NCBI GenBank assembly: GCA_965249525.1
Contig: OZ252237.1
Location: 992,001 to 1,056,000, forward strand
Length of the DNA stretch: 64,000 nt
Direction: 5' to 3'
Origin: G965240465 sp965249525
GTDB lineage: Bacteria; SAR324; JACQKK01
The translations under genes were made by a program, and so were the position numbers. This document shows positions 44,254-53,649 of the stretch, in pieces. The notes under the pieces were generated by a model. The model ran no database searches. It was not told the DNA's origin and saw nothing but the letters and a program-made list of their open reading frames with translations. Every line of letters starts with the position of its first letter. Within the stretch, counting starts at the first letter, position 1.

Positions 44254-45438
44254 ATGAAGCTGCCATCACTGAAAATTCGAGACTTTACCCTAAAGCTGCC
44301 CATTATCCAAGGAGGGATGGGTGTAGGCATTTCCTGGGACAATTTGGCAGGGGCTGTGGCAAAAATGGGATGCGGAGGCACTGTATCCTCTGTGGGGACA
44401 GGATATTGGAACCCAAAAGCCGTGCGCATGATCAATGGTCGTCCCTTAAAACCGGCCAATTTTCACAGCTCTGAAAATCTGCAGGCCATCATTAAGAGTG
44501 CCCTGAAAAAATCCTGCGGGGGAGTGGTGGGAGTGAACATCTTGTGTGCGGTTACCGACTATGCCCGTCAGGTGAGAGATTCCGTACAGGCAGGGGCGCG
44601 CTATATCATTAGCGGGGCAGGGCTGCCTTTGCGTTTGCCTGAATATGCTGGCAAGGCAGACATTGCCTTGATCCCCATTGTTTCTTCTTCACGGGTGGTG
44701 GATTTGATTTGCCGCCGCTGGAAACGTCATGGTCGTCTGCCAGATGCCGTTGTCTTAGAGGGCCCCAAATCTGGAGGTCACCAAGGCTACAATTACGAAC
44801 AGTGCTTTATGCCAGAATTCCAACTGGAAAATGTAACGCCCGAGGTGGTCAAAGCATGTAAAATGTGGGGCAATATCCCCTTGATTGTTGCCGGAGGGGT
44901 ATGGAACAAAGAAGACATTGAGAAATTCCTGAATATGGGCGTTTCAGGAGTCCAAATAGCTACCCGTTTCATTGGCACCCATGAGTGCGATGCCTCCCCC
45001 GTCTTCAAGCGTGTGATTATCAATGCCAGCAGCAAAGACATCAAACTGATGAAATCCCCTGTAGGTTATCCCGCACGCGGTGTAGCCACCACACCATTGG
45101 TACAACGGGTCTCTGCCGGCTACCGACCCAAAATCCCCTGCATCTCTAACTGCATCACTCCGTGCGACCACGGCAAAGAATCCAACAAGGTCGGCTACTG
45201 CATCGCTGATTCTCTCTCTGATGCCTGGTTGGGACACTTGGATACCGGTCTCTTTTTTACTGGGTCCAACGGCTATCGGGTCACACAATTGGAATCTGTT
45301 GAAACCATCATTAATAAACTCAGCGGAAAAATTGAAGACCTGCCCAGCTGGGATTACCAAGAAGAAGAATACCTGGAACACCCAGAATCCCTTTCTCTGG
45401 TGAATGAGCTGCCCCCCGCTACCTCTGCCAGCTTTTAA
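44254..45438 (+). CDS. Nitronate monooxygenase (2-nitropropane dioxygenase family)
   Basis: A 394-residue FMN enzyme with a TIM-barrel fold that oxidises alkyl nitronates. PIIQGGMGVGIS opens the barrel, GGHQGYNYEQC is the family flavin/phosphate loop, and VAGGVWNKEDIEKFLNMG with GVQIATRFIGTHEC closes it. The C-terminal extension with a cluster of four Cys (CISNCITPCDHG and later YC) is reminiscent of a metal-binding site in one subgroup. It is followed 12 bases later by moaC. Confidence 0.88.
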   Translation: MKLPSLKIRDFTLKLPIIQGGMGVGISWDNLAGAVAKMGCGGTVSSVGTGYWNPKAVRMINGRPLKPANFHSSENLQAIIKSALKKSCGGVVGVNILCAVTDYARQVRDSVQAGARYIISGAGLPLRLPEYAGKADIALIPIVSSSRVVDLICRRWKRHGRLPDAVVLEGPKSGGHQGYNYEQCFMPEFQLENVTPEVVKACKMWGNIPLIVAGGVWNKEDIEKFLNMGVSGVQIATRFIGTHECDASPVFKRVIINASSKDIKLMKSPVGYPARGVATTPLVQRVSAGYRPKIPCISNCITPCDHGKESNKVGYCIADSLSDAWLGHLDTGLFFTGSNGYRVTQLESVETIINKLSGKIEDLPSWDYQEEEYLEHPESLSLVNELPPATSASF

Positions 45439-45450
45439 AACACCTCCCCT

Positions 45451-45930
45451 ATGGACGCGCCCTCTCACTTTGACGCCAGCGGACGCGCTCGCATGGTAGA
45501 CTCCAGCGGTAAAAAACCCTCCGCTCGTTTCGCTCGCGCACAATGCCTGGTGCGCATTTCTCCACAACTCACAGAACATCTCGCCAACAATACCCTTCCC
45601 AAAGGCGATGCCTTCGCTGTTGCCCGTATCGCCGGCATCCAAGCTGCCAAACAAACCAGCCAACTCCTCCCCCTCTGTCACCCCCTGCCCATTGACGCCA
45701 TTCAGGTTGACTGCAAACTCAACCAAGATCAGCAGCTGGTGCAAATAGAAACCTCCGCCGCCGCCACTGCCAAAACAGGCATGGAAATGGAAGCCCTCAC
45801 AGCAGCTGCCACCGCCGCCCTCGCCCTCTACGATATGTGCAAATCCCTTGATAAAAGCATTTCCATTGACAATCTTCAATTAATAGAAAAATCGGGCGGA
45901 AAAAGTGGTCACTGGCAGCGCAACCCCTAA
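45451..45930 (+). CDS. moaC: Cyclic pyranopterin monophosphate synthase MoaC
   Basis: A 159-residue enzyme of molybdenum cofactor synthesis that acts after MoaA. Signatures are the Lys-rich VDSSGKKPSARFARA, LCHPLPIDAIQVD, AKTGMEMEALTA and DMCKSLDKS. Typical length. No other molybdenum cofactor genes are in the window. It follows the nitronate monooxygenase closely and may share its transcript. Confidence 0.93.
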   Translation: MDAPSHFDASGRARMVDSSGKKPSARFARAQCLVRISPQLTEHLANNTLPKGDAFAVARIAGIQAAKQTSQLLPLCHPLPIDAIQVDCKLNQDQQLVQIETSAAATAKTGMEMEALTAAATAALALYDMCKSLDKSISIDNLQLIEKSGGKSGHWQRNP

Positions 45931-46014
45931 CAAGGGCTTGCATCCTCACCCCAAATACGCCAAGCTTAGCCAGTCAGCCCCCATCCCCCGCACATCATCA
46001 GGAGAACCCTCACT

Positions 46015-46173
46015 ATGGCTGCTACCCGTGAAACCATCCACCTGAAATCTGAAGCCTCCGGCTACTTCTACACCACTTCCAAAAACAAACGCACCTCCAC
46101 CGAAAAACTGCGCATAAAAAAATATGACCCCAATGTGCGCAAACATGTGTGGTTTGTAGAAACCAAACTCTAA
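46015..46173 (+). CDS. rpmG: 50S ribosomal protein L33
   Basis: A 52-residue ribosomal protein, too short for a long-ORF scan. MAATRETIHLKSEASGYFYT, then TSKNKRTSTEKLRIKKYDP and a final HVWFVETKL, is a zinc-free (Cys-less) L33. AGGAGA precedes the ATG. The usual partner rpmB (L28) is not next to it. Confidence 0.94.
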   Translation: MAATRETIHLKSEASGYFYTTSKNKRTSTEKLRIKKYDPNVRKHVWFVETKL

Positions 46174-46263
46174 CGGCACCCCGCCTCCTAAGTGTCATTA
46201 CTGCCAAGAGGCTGTTAGAGTGGCTTGTTGTGGATACCAAGAGGCTATTGATCTGAGACGCTG

Positions 46264-46671
46264 ATGGAAACTACACTGGTAACTGCACACCTCCTTTTTG
46301 GTTCGTTGGTGCTGGGAATATTATTCCTACAATCCTTGCTGCTGCTGATGCAGCGTCGCCTAGGCAATGACGAACAACGTTTAGGAGTAAAGCAGCTGCA
46401 GCGTCGTGTACAGCTGGTGATATTTTACCCGCTGCTGGCACTGGCAGCCTTGTTGGGCTTCTGGCAGGCAGGACGCCTAGGCATCCTCAGCAGTGCCAAG
46501 TGGCTGCATTGGAAGCTGGTGCTGGTGCTGGTGCTGGTGGGCTTTGGTTTGCTGCTGGACTGGCAGCTGTCAGCACGCAGACTCAACAGACCCCTGATAC
46601 TGCTGGTACACATCTCCACCTTGCTGGCAGGTGGCATGATTCTGTACCTGGCACATTACCGCCCATTTTAA
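46264..46671 (+). CDS. Unidentified four-helix membrane protein
   Basis: A 135-residue, Leu-rich integral membrane protein with four predicted helices (about 5-27, 51-68, 80-97, 110-130). A His in the first helix (VTAHLLFG) and another in the last (LLVHISTLL) could bind haem or metal, as in small cytochrome- or CopD-like proteins, but no family is recognised. There is no clear ribosome binding site. Confidence 0.6.
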   Translation: METTLVTAHLLFGSLVLGILFLQSLLLLMQRRLGNDEQRLGVKQLQRRVQLVIFYPLLALAALLGFWQAGRLGILSSAKWLHWKLVLVLVLVGFGLLLDWQLSARRLNRPLILLVHISTLLAGGMILYLAHYRPF

Positions 46672-46756
46672 TAATCTGGGAAGGTTTTGATCAGGGAGAA
46701 GCCCCCGCCAAAAGAGTACTTTGGAAAGCCCCTGGGTTTTGCTGCTGAGCGCGGGT

Positions 46757-47485
46757 TTAGCTGCTGGGCGTCGCCGATTCTGGCCGTTCCAGATTGGCTA
46801 TTTCTTCCCATTGGTATCCTTCCTTGCGGACGAGGTCGCTCGCCAGCTCGTTGTAGGATTCTCGGAAACAGTAGCTGTGATCTGGCAGGGTGGAGACATT
46901 CCAGTATTCGTGAGAGCCGTGGTCGGGGCAGTCTTCATAATCCCAATTGAGTGAGAAGAGGATTTGAGGATCGGTTTTGCTTCTGTTTTTCCAGGCGCGG
47001 CGGAGTACATCTGAGGGAACATCCAGATAGGTATGAAGGATGCGCTCAAATTGTTTGATTTCTGATTTTTCGCTGTCTTCTTCTGGGAGAAACAGTTCAT
47101 CTTCTTGGGGGATATCTGCGTTTACAGGGATGTGGATACTGCCTTGGTGGATAAGGGATAATACCATGCTGATGCCGTGGACATGGCTGAGATAGTCGGC
47201 ATGTTCTTCTAGGTTTTCCATATTCAAAGTGATGGATTTGCCTTGACAGAGGGCGTCAAAAACCAGGTCTTCTGCTGCATGGACTTGTTCTGGAAATTCA
47301 CAAGGGAAGGTAAACAAGGCTTTGGGTCTTTGCCCAAAAGTTTCGGTGGGGGCTGCTGGCAGTATTTCTATTTCACAAGGTTCTACCTTGAAAAACAGGT
47401 GGGTTTGTTCTGCGTTAGCGAGGAAACTGTCGCCATTATCGCAGCGGAAGCGAATCCAAGTAGGCATCGGGGGTATTTTTCTCAT
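46757..47485 (-). CDS. Protein of unknown function
   Basis: A roughly 240-residue soluble acidic protein; no family recognised. The N-terminal half (PTWIRFRCDNGDSFLANAEQ to about residue 105) is beta-rich. The C-terminal part contains LFSLNWDYEDCPDHGSHEYW and RESYNELASDLVRKEGYQWE, with several Cys, His, Asp and Trp. The start is uncertain: ATG at 47485 or 47467, neither with a clear ribosome binding site. It is convergent with the membrane protein gene and divergent from the methylase. Confidence 0.6.
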   Translation of the reverse strand: MRKIPPMPTWIRFRCDNGDSFLANAEQTHLFFKVEPCEIEILPAAPTETFGQRPKALFTFPCEFPEQVHAAEDLVFDALCQGKSITLNMENLEEHADYLSHVHGISMVLSLIHQGSIHIPVNADIPQEDELFLPEEDSEKSEIKQFERILHTYLDVPSDVLRRAWKNRSKTDPQILFSLNWDYEDCPDHGSHEYWNVSTLPDHSYCFRESYNELASDLVRKEGYQWEEIANLERPESATPSS

Positions 47486-47749
47486 TATGAGGTGTGGCAA
47501 GCCGCTGTAACAACCAGCTGCAGCAATTTTTTTAGTATCTATCAAAAATTATCTATGCGTCAACAATCGCATCCTATAATACACAAGACTCGGGTGTTTC
47601 TGCAAGCTAAAAGATGCTGTGCCAATGCAGAAAATGTCCCTCTCATAAGATTAGCTCAGTGCTTACGCTAGATTCTGTAGACATGCCTGCTTGACAGTAT
47701 CACAGGAAGCAAGTTAATTTTTTAACCAATCGCCAAGCAAGGAGGCAGC

Positions 47750-48538
47750 ATGCTGGAAAAAAACCAACTATACTGCGGAGACACATTTGACCTCTTAAAA
47801 AAGATTGGGGATGAATCCATAGATATGATTATCTGTGATGGTCCTTACGGCATCACCCAAAATGACTGGGATAAGATTTCCTCAATCCAAGAATACAATC
47901 TAGAACTGATAAAACAATTTTCTATGAAATTAAAAAAAGGCGGCGCACTGTATCTGTTTGGCAAGCCTAACTGCCTGGATTTTATTGATTATCGTCCCTA
48001 CCTCAATCTCAAATCAAAAATTGTTTGGTATCAACCCAGCCGACTAGGCCAAGGAAGATCAAGCTACACCAATAACTACGATATTATCGGATACTTCATA
48101 AAAGGCAGATATCCCCGCTGCTACAACTTAGACAGCATTCGTGTTGCGCAGTTGGTTGAACTAGAACATAGATTAAGATGTGAAAAAGTACCCTCTGTTG
48201 CCAACGGTACTTATGGAAAAACTCGCTTTCATCATAAGGGCAAGAATCCAGGGGATGTTTGGGGGGATATAAAACAGCTGACTTATAAATCAAAAGAGTT
48301 GGTTTCGCGGGATGTTTTAAATACCATTCAAAAACCCCAGAAACTCATTGAGCGTCTGGTTCTTGCCAGTTCCCATCAGGGAGATTTGGTGCTTGACCCG
48401 TTTTCTGGCACGGGAACCTGTCCCGTTGTTTGCAAGGAAAACCGAAGAGATTTTTTGGCATTTGAAATTCAGCCTGACTTTGTAGAAATATCTAGAAAGC
48501 GTCTGGATGCCTCTCACCCCGCCCGTTGTTGTGCGTGA
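47750..48538 (+). CDS. Orphan beta-class DNA methyltransferase
   Basis: A 262-residue probable N6-adenine methylase. Motif IV is DGPYG near residue 31, a variant of DPPYG; motif I DPFSGTGTCPVV is near residue 220. GGAGG is 4 bases before the ATG. No nuclease gene is adjacent: the neighbours are an unknown protein and a ferredoxin. It may be a solitary methylase (regulatory or anti-restriction), or the remnant of an R-M pair. Confidence 0.85.
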   Translation: MLEKNQLYCGDTFDLLKKIGDESIDMIICDGPYGITQNDWDKISSIQEYNLELIKQFSMKLKKGGALYLFGKPNCLDFIDYRPYLNLKSKIVWYQPSRLGQGRSSYTNNYDIIGYFIKGRYPRCYNLDSIRVAQLVELEHRLRCEKVPSVANGTYGKTRFHHKGKNPGDVWGDIKQLTYKSKELVSRDVLNTIQKPQKLIERLVLASSHQGDLVLDPFSGTGTCPVVCKENRRDFLAFEIQPDFVEISRKRLDASHPARCCA

Positions 48539-48589
48539 TCTGGTTTTTGCTTGAAGATATTTGAGCATGGCTGTTTAAGCATGGATATT

Positions 48590-48619
48590 TTGAGCATGGA
48601 TATTTAAATATGATAGAAT
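48590..48619 (+). promoter_or_regulatory. Putative sigma-70 promoter of the ferredoxin gene
   Basis: TTGAGC (48590-48595), 18-base spacer, TAGAAT (48614-48619), 53 bases before the ferredoxin ATG. The -35 lies in a short repeat (agcatggatatttt type) that occurs about three times from 48555. Confidence 0.5.
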
Positions 48620-48671
48620 ACTTATTACCTATGGCTAGCTTTTTGTGGTTTTATTTCTGTGAAGGAACTCC

Positions 48672-49004
48672 ATGACCTACATTGTTACCCTCTATTGTAA
48701 AGACTGTAAGTACACCGATTGTGTAGAGGTTTGTCCCGTGGAAGCCTTTCATGAAGGGCCCGACATGGTGTACATAAATCCCGAAGTGTGTATAGACTGT
48801 GACCTGTGTGTAGCCCAGTGTCCTGTGGAAGCCATTTATCCAGAAGACCAATTGCCAGAAAAATGGAGCAGCTATCTGCAAGTGAATGCAGAAGAATGTG
48901 AAAAATTCCCCACCATTGCAGAGAAGAAAGATGCCCTGCCCACTGCTGTTACTCTGGAAGAATTGCGCGCCAGAGAAAAGAAAGCCCAACAGCTGAAAGC
49001 CTAA
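48672..49004 (+). CDS. fdxA: Seven-iron-type ferredoxin FdxA
   Basis: A 110-residue electron carrier with one 3Fe-4S and one 4Fe-4S cluster. The Cys pattern CKDCKYTDCVEVCP and CIDCDLCVAQCP follows the Azotobacter ferredoxin I type. The C-terminal 40 residues form the family's helical tail. GAAGGA precedes the ATG. It stands alone with its own promoter. Confidence 0.92.
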   Translation: MTYIVTLYCKDCKYTDCVEVCPVEAFHEGPDMVYINPEVCIDCDLCVAQCPVEAIYPEDQLPEKWSSYLQVNAEECEKFPTIAEKKDALPTAVTLEELRAREKKAQQLKA

Positions 49005-49085
49005 CTTCTGTTGGCAAGATTCTGTACCTATCGGATGAGATGATGGTATTATCAAGATAGCACCCATTGCCAGAAGCACCACACT

Positions 49086-50177
49086 ATGCCCGTAAACAAC
49101 ACCCCAAAGGCCTCTGTTTCTGAGGACAATTGTTCTGACTGCACTGGTTCTCAGCATGCTGCTGGCAGCTGGCTGCGACAAAGGGACTGGCTGCTGATAT
49201 TCAGCCTCAGTGGTTGTATGGTAGCCTATCTGCTGTATTGGGGATTTTACCCATCACTGAAAAATGTGAATTTTCTGGGCGAGTTTATCAGCGGTGTCTA
49301 CAACATCCTCAACATCATGTGGCTGGGTTTGGCACTGGGCATATTAGCCTTTGGCGTGATTGGTCGCACTCCCAAAACACTCATCTCCTCTGCTTTGGGA
49401 CAAAGGGGCAGCTTTAAGGGCATCGTGCGTGCTGCTGTTGGCGGGGTGCTGCTGGATGTATGCAACCACGGCGTGATACTGATTGGTTTTCGTCTGTACC
49501 AAAAAGGCGCCTCCGCTGGACAAATGGCTGCCTTTCTTATCGCCAGCCCTTGGAACTCACTCAGTCTTACCATCATCCTCATCTCTCTGGTGGGCTTTCA
49601 GCTTACCATGGCCTTCCTCCTTGGTTCCTTGGTGATTGCCATTATCTCAGGGGTTCTATTTGACTGGCTGGAAAATCACCAACTCATCCCTGCCAACCCC
49701 CAGAAAAGCCCTCCCCCTGGCTCCTTCTGGAAAGAAACCCGCCAAGCCCTGTCCCAAGTGCACTGGACCCCCCAGCTGCTGCTGCAAGTCACCCGTGACG
49801 GCGTCCTCGGTTCCACCATGATTGTCCGCTGGCTGCTGCTGGGCGTACTCATCGCTGCAGCCTTGCGCACCTTCCTCACTGAAGAGCAATTCATCAGCTG
49901 GCTGGGACCCTCCATGCTGGGACTGACCATTACCATCATAGCTGCCACCATTATTGAGGTCTGCTCCGAAGGCTCTGTTCCCATTGCAGCAGATCTTGCC
50001 ACCCGCGCCGCCGCTCCAGGAAATGCCTTCGCCTTTATGATGGCAGGCGTTTCCACTGACGCTACTGAAATCCTAGGCATCAAAGAAACCACCAAATCCT
50101 GGAAAATCTCCCTCGCCCTTCCCCTCATTACCCTGCCCCAAATCATTCTGCTAAGCTGGCTGCTGAATTTCACATAG
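49086..50177 (+). CDS. COG0701 (UPF0718/ArsP-like) membrane permease
   Basis: A 363-residue membrane protein with eight or more helices. Two pseudo-symmetrical halves are seen; the landmark VCSEGSVPIAADLATRA and MAGVSTDATEILGIKET are diagnostic for this permease family, of which ArsP exports organoarsenicals. Other members handle unknown metals or thiols. The N-terminus has two Cys-rich residues (NCSDCTG) that could bind a metal. Substrate unknown. Confidence 0.85.
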   Translation: MPVNNTPKASVSEDNCSDCTGSQHAAGSWLRQRDWLLIFSLSGCMVAYLLYWGFYPSLKNVNFLGEFISGVYNILNIMWLGLALGILAFGVIGRTPKTLISSALGQRGSFKGIVRAAVGGVLLDVCNHGVILIGFRLYQKGASAGQMAAFLIASPWNSLSLTIILISLVGFQLTMAFLLGSLVIAIISGVLFDWLENHQLIPANPQKSPPPGSFWKETRQALSQVHWTPQLLLQVTRDGVLGSTMIVRWLLLGVLIAAALRTFLTEEQFISWLGPSMLGLTITIIAATIIEVCSEGSVPIAADLATRAAAPGNAFAFMMAGVSTDATEILGIKETTKSWKISLALPLITLPQIILLSWLLNFT

Positions 50178-50239
50178 TAAGCCCCCGTCCCTCCCCTTGA
50201 CAGACACCGCCAGCGCATCGCAATATCAACCCACGCCAC

Positions 50240-50315
<76 letters not shown>

Positions 50316-50396
50316 CCTTTATCCCTAATGAGACGGGAGAAAAGGCTTGTGGACAGCCCGCAGGCACTGCAGCAACCCATAACTTGGATGAACAAC

Positions 50397-51407
50397 ATGA
50401 TCAAGCTGGCAATTATTGGTTTGGGACGCATTGGCAAAGTCCATTTAAAAAATGCCTTCGCCCTTGAGGGCTGTCAGGTATCAGGGATTTTTGATGTCCA
50501 ACCAGGGTTGTGCCAGCAATTGGCACAGCAGTACCACACCAAGGCTTTTGCTTCTTTGGCAGCACTGTTTGCAGATGCAGGGACTGACGCCGTGCTGGTG
50601 GCATCGCCTGCAGAATTTCATGTGGACTGCATCCAACAGGCGGCTGCGGCAGGCAAGCATGTCCTGTGCGAAAAGCCCATTGACCTCTCTATGAAAAAAG
50701 TACTGGAATGCGAAAAGCTGCTGCAGGCACATCCCGTCACAGTGCAAATTGGTTTTCAAAGGCGTTTTGATCCGCATCATCAAGCTGTCCGCCAAGCTAT
50801 TGAAGACGGTCAAATCGGCAAGATATACCAGACCATCTCCACCAGCAGAGACCTGGACATCCCTCCTGAGGCCTACCTGGCTGAATCTGGCGGTCTGTTT
50901 CGCGATATGATGATCCATGACTTTGATGTTATCCGCTACCTGACCAATGAAACCCCCTCCCGTGTCTATGCTGTGGGGTCGCAGCTGTCTGACCCCCCAT
51001 TGTTTGAGCGCACCCGTGATCTGGGCGAAGCCGCCACCATACTGACCTACCCCTCTGGCATCACCAGCATCATTAACTGCGCCAGACGTTCTGGCTTCGG
51101 TTATGACCAGCGAGTTGAAGTACTGGGAGAAAAAGGCATGCTGCGCATGAACAATGTCACCAAAAACACCATGGACACCTTCACTGAGAACTCCAGCCAT
51201 TCACAATCGGCACTGGAAGATTTTTTCATCCAACGCTATGAAAAAGCCTATTTGAGTGAGTTAGCAGCATTTATTCAGGCGCTTGCCCATCATCAACCGT
51301 CCCCCTGCCCCTTTAAGAATGGAAGATTCGCCCTAGCCATGGCAGATGCTGCTACCAAGTCCTTTCACTCACAACAAGCAGTAGATATCCACTACCCTTC
51401 CCCCTAA
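50397..51407 (+). CDS. iolG: Inositol 2-dehydrogenase IolG (Gfo/Idh/MocA family)
   Basis: A 336-residue NAD-dependent dehydrogenase that oxidises myo-inositol to 2-keto-myo-inositol. Rossmann motif GLGRIGKVH, catalytic Lys in CEKPIDLS, substrate-site SGGLFRDMMIHDFDVIRYLT and TSRDLDIPPEAYL all match IolG. The ATG at 50397 gives the normal N-terminus; an alternative ATG lies 9 bases upstream. It is followed by iolD after 250 bases. Confidence 0.9.
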   Translation: MIKLAIIGLGRIGKVHLKNAFALEGCQVSGIFDVQPGLCQQLAQQYHTKAFASLAALFADAGTDAVLVASPAEFHVDCIQQAAAAGKHVLCEKPIDLSMKKVLECEKLLQAHPVTVQIGFQRRFDPHHQAVRQAIEDGQIGKIYQTISTSRDLDIPPEAYLAESGGLFRDMMIHDFDVIRYLTNETPSRVYAVGSQLSDPPLFERTRDLGEAATILTYPSGITSIINCARRSGFGYDQRVEVLGEKGMLRMNNVTKNTMDTFTENSSHSQSALEDFFIQRYEKAYLSELAAFIQALAHHQPSPCPFKNGRFALAMADAATKSFHSQQAVDIHYPSP

Positions 51408-51449
51408 CAGCAGCGCAGGCTGCCTGCATCAAGCCTCATGCTGCGGGCT

Positions 51450-51506
51450 GTTGGCATGTGCTTGTTGGCATGTGCTTGTGGGGCATGTGCTTGTGGGGCA
51501 TGCTGT
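51450..51506 (+). repeat. Imperfect 15-bp tandem repeat between iolG and iolD
   Basis: Units of ggcatgtgcttgttg and ggcatgtgcttgtgg recur about three and a half times in the spacer. Confidence 0.85.
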
Positions 51507-51657
51507 TTGATGGAACAGGCACAACCCCATGGCTTCCAAGGCTTTCATGGCTAAAAATTCAAGCGTGTTTGGGCTGCCTATGGTAAAAGAAACTCTAGGG
51601 AGGCTTTGTCCATGGTTGGGGACACACCGATTGTTATGTATTGAAAGGGGATAGTCC

Positions 51658-53502
51658 ATGCCGAAAGCAACCGAAAAAATGACCATGTCAGAAGCGGTGA
51701 TTCGTTACTTGATGGCGCAGAAAACCTATTGGCATGATCATGAGCTGCCTTTGTTTGCAGGCGCATTTGCTATTTTCGGTCACGGCAATGTGAGTTGTTT
51801 GGGTCAAGCCATGGAGAGACACCAGCAAGCATTTCCCACCTATCGCGGTCAGAATGAACAAACCATGTCCTTGGCGGCTTTGGGCTATACCAAGGCATGT
51901 CGGCGACGGCGCATCATGATGGTAACCAGTTCCATTGGTCCTGGTGCCTTGAACATGGTTACCGCTGCCGGCGTGGGTCATGCCAATCGGCTGCCGTTAT
52001 TGATTTTAGCTGGAGATACTTTTGCCTCGCGTGCGCCGGATCCCGTATTGCAGCAGATGGAGCATTTTCATAACCCCACCATCACCGTCAATGATGCCTT
52101 TAAGGCGGTCACGCGCTATTGGGATAGAATCACCCGCCCTGAACAGATTATTTCATCGCTGCCGCAGGCAGTGGGGGTGTTAACTGATGCGGGAGTTTGC
52201 GGTCCGGTATTTTTGGGTTTATCGCAGGATGCCCAGGCTGAGGTTTATGATTATCCTTTGGAATTTTTCCAGCCGCGTCTTCACCTGCCCAGGCGCAACC
52301 TGCCAGATGAAGATGATCTGCAAAATGCGGTTGATTTACTCAAAGCAGCCAAGAAACCTTTGTTGATTAGCGGCGGCGGGGTGTTGTATTCCCAAGCTGA
52401 GGGCACCCTGGCAGAATTTGCCCATTACCATCATTTGCCAGTGGTGGAAACTGTGGCAGGACGGGGTGCCTTAACGCATGACCATCCCAACAATGCAGGT
52501 CCCTTGGGGGTTTTGGGTTCTGATTCTGCCAATCGTCTGGCTGCAGAAGCAGATCTGCTGCTAACCGTTGGCAGCAGGCTGCAAGATTTCTCCACTGGTT
52601 CGTGGACCATTTTTAACCCGCAGGCGCAGATTGTCCATCTCAACGCAGCCCGTTTTGATGCCTGCAAGCATCGCGCCCTGCCCTTGGTGGGTGATGCCAA
52701 GGCAGGCTTGCAAGCTCTCTCCAACGCACTGGGAGAATGGCGCTTAGATCAAGCCTGGCTGAAAACCGCAAAAAGATACTACCAAGGATGGAATCAATAC
52801 CTGGATAAACACGGCAAGCCCCCCTCCAAAGGATTGCCAGGTTACGCCCATGTGGTGCAAACCATTAACAAAATTGCAGACCCTGATGACCTGGCCCTCA
52901 CCGCTGCTGGCGGTATGCCGGGAGAACTTTGCAAAAACTGGAAAATCAAAAACCCTGGTACATTTGACTGCGAATTCGGCTTCTCCTGCATGGGATATGA
53001 AATCGCTGGCGGCTATGGTGCCCGCATGGCACGTACAGCTGGCGATGTCATTGTCTTTCTCGGTGATGGATCTTACCTCATGCACAACTCTGAACTTTTT
53101 AGCAGCATCCGCACCAGGCACAAACTGATTGTCGTCCTTTGCGACAACAACGGCTATGCGGTTATTGAGAGACTGCAAATGGCAAAGGGCGGAGAAGCAT
53201 TTAACAACTGCTGGGAAACTTCTTATGGCGACCCCAAGGCGCGAGTGAATTTCGTTCAACATGCACAAAGCCTGGGGCTGCATGCGGAGGAGGTCACCTC
53301 TCTTTCAGGATTGGAAACAGCCTTCAAGAAAGCCAAAAAAGCCGAGCGTTCCTCTGTTATTTATATACGTATTGAACCCCATCTATGGACTGACGGCGGT
53401 GCAGCTTGGTGGGAAGTCGGCACACTGCAACATAGTGACAAGGCCAAAGTCAAACAAGCCCGTAAAGAATACGAACAGGGCAAGCAAAAACAGACGCTCT
53501 AG
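51658..53502 (+). CDS. iolD: 3D-(3,5/4)-trihydroxycyclohexane-1,2-dione acylhydrolase IolD
   Basis: A 614-residue thiamine-diphosphate enzyme that opens the ring in inositol catabolism. It has the N-terminal TPP-binding half (GHGNVSCLGQAMERH, TSSIGPGALNMVTAA), a central FAD-like domain, and the C-terminal TPP motif GDGSYLMHNSELFSSI with NNGYAVIERLQ. AAGGGGA precedes the ATG. iolE, iolB, iolC and iolJ are absent, so the rest of the pathway must lie elsewhere or be missing. Confidence 0.94.
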   Translation: MPKATEKMTMSEAVIRYLMAQKTYWHDHELPLFAGAFAIFGHGNVSCLGQAMERHQQAFPTYRGQNEQTMSLAALGYTKACRRRRIMMVTSSIGPGALNMVTAAGVGHANRLPLLILAGDTFASRAPDPVLQQMEHFHNPTITVNDAFKAVTRYWDRITRPEQIISSLPQAVGVLTDAGVCGPVFLGLSQDAQAEVYDYPLEFFQPRLHLPRRNLPDEDDLQNAVDLLKAAKKPLLISGGGVLYSQAEGTLAEFAHYHHLPVVETVAGRGALTHDHPNNAGPLGVLGSDSANRLAAEADLLLTVGSRLQDFSTGSWTIFNPQAQIVHLNAARFDACKHRALPLVGDAKAGLQALSNALGEWRLDQAWLKTAKRYYQGWNQYLDKHGKPPSKGLPGYAHVVQTINKIADPDDLALTAAGGMPGELCKNWKIKNPGTFDCEFGFSCMGYEIAGGYGARMARTAGDVIVFLGDGSYLMHNSELFSSIRTRHKLIVVLCDNNGYAVIERLQMAKGGEAFNNCWETSYGDPKARVNFVQHAQSLGLHAEEVTSLSGLETAFKKAKKAERSSVIYIRIEPHLWTDGGAAWWEVGTLQHSDKAKVKQARKEYEQGKQKQTL

Positions 53503-53649
53503 CATGTCTTGTCTTGATGCCTGGGTGCTGTGTTAAACAAGTCCACTCATGAGGGGGAGAACCTGGGAGGCAAATGTGCTTGAGGGATAACGCTGCGTCA
53601 ATGGTAAAGCTGGCGGGCGGGCAGGCTAAGAGGCTGTTATAGAGGAAAT

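Noticed and set aside
44944..45879. 311-codon frame opposite the nitronate monooxygenase and moaC genes
   Set aside because: Gly/Phe-rich shadow across two confidently assigned genes.
47243..47671. 142-codon plus-strand frame opposite the unknown protein
   Set aside because: No start signal; the opposite strand has the more protein-like composition.
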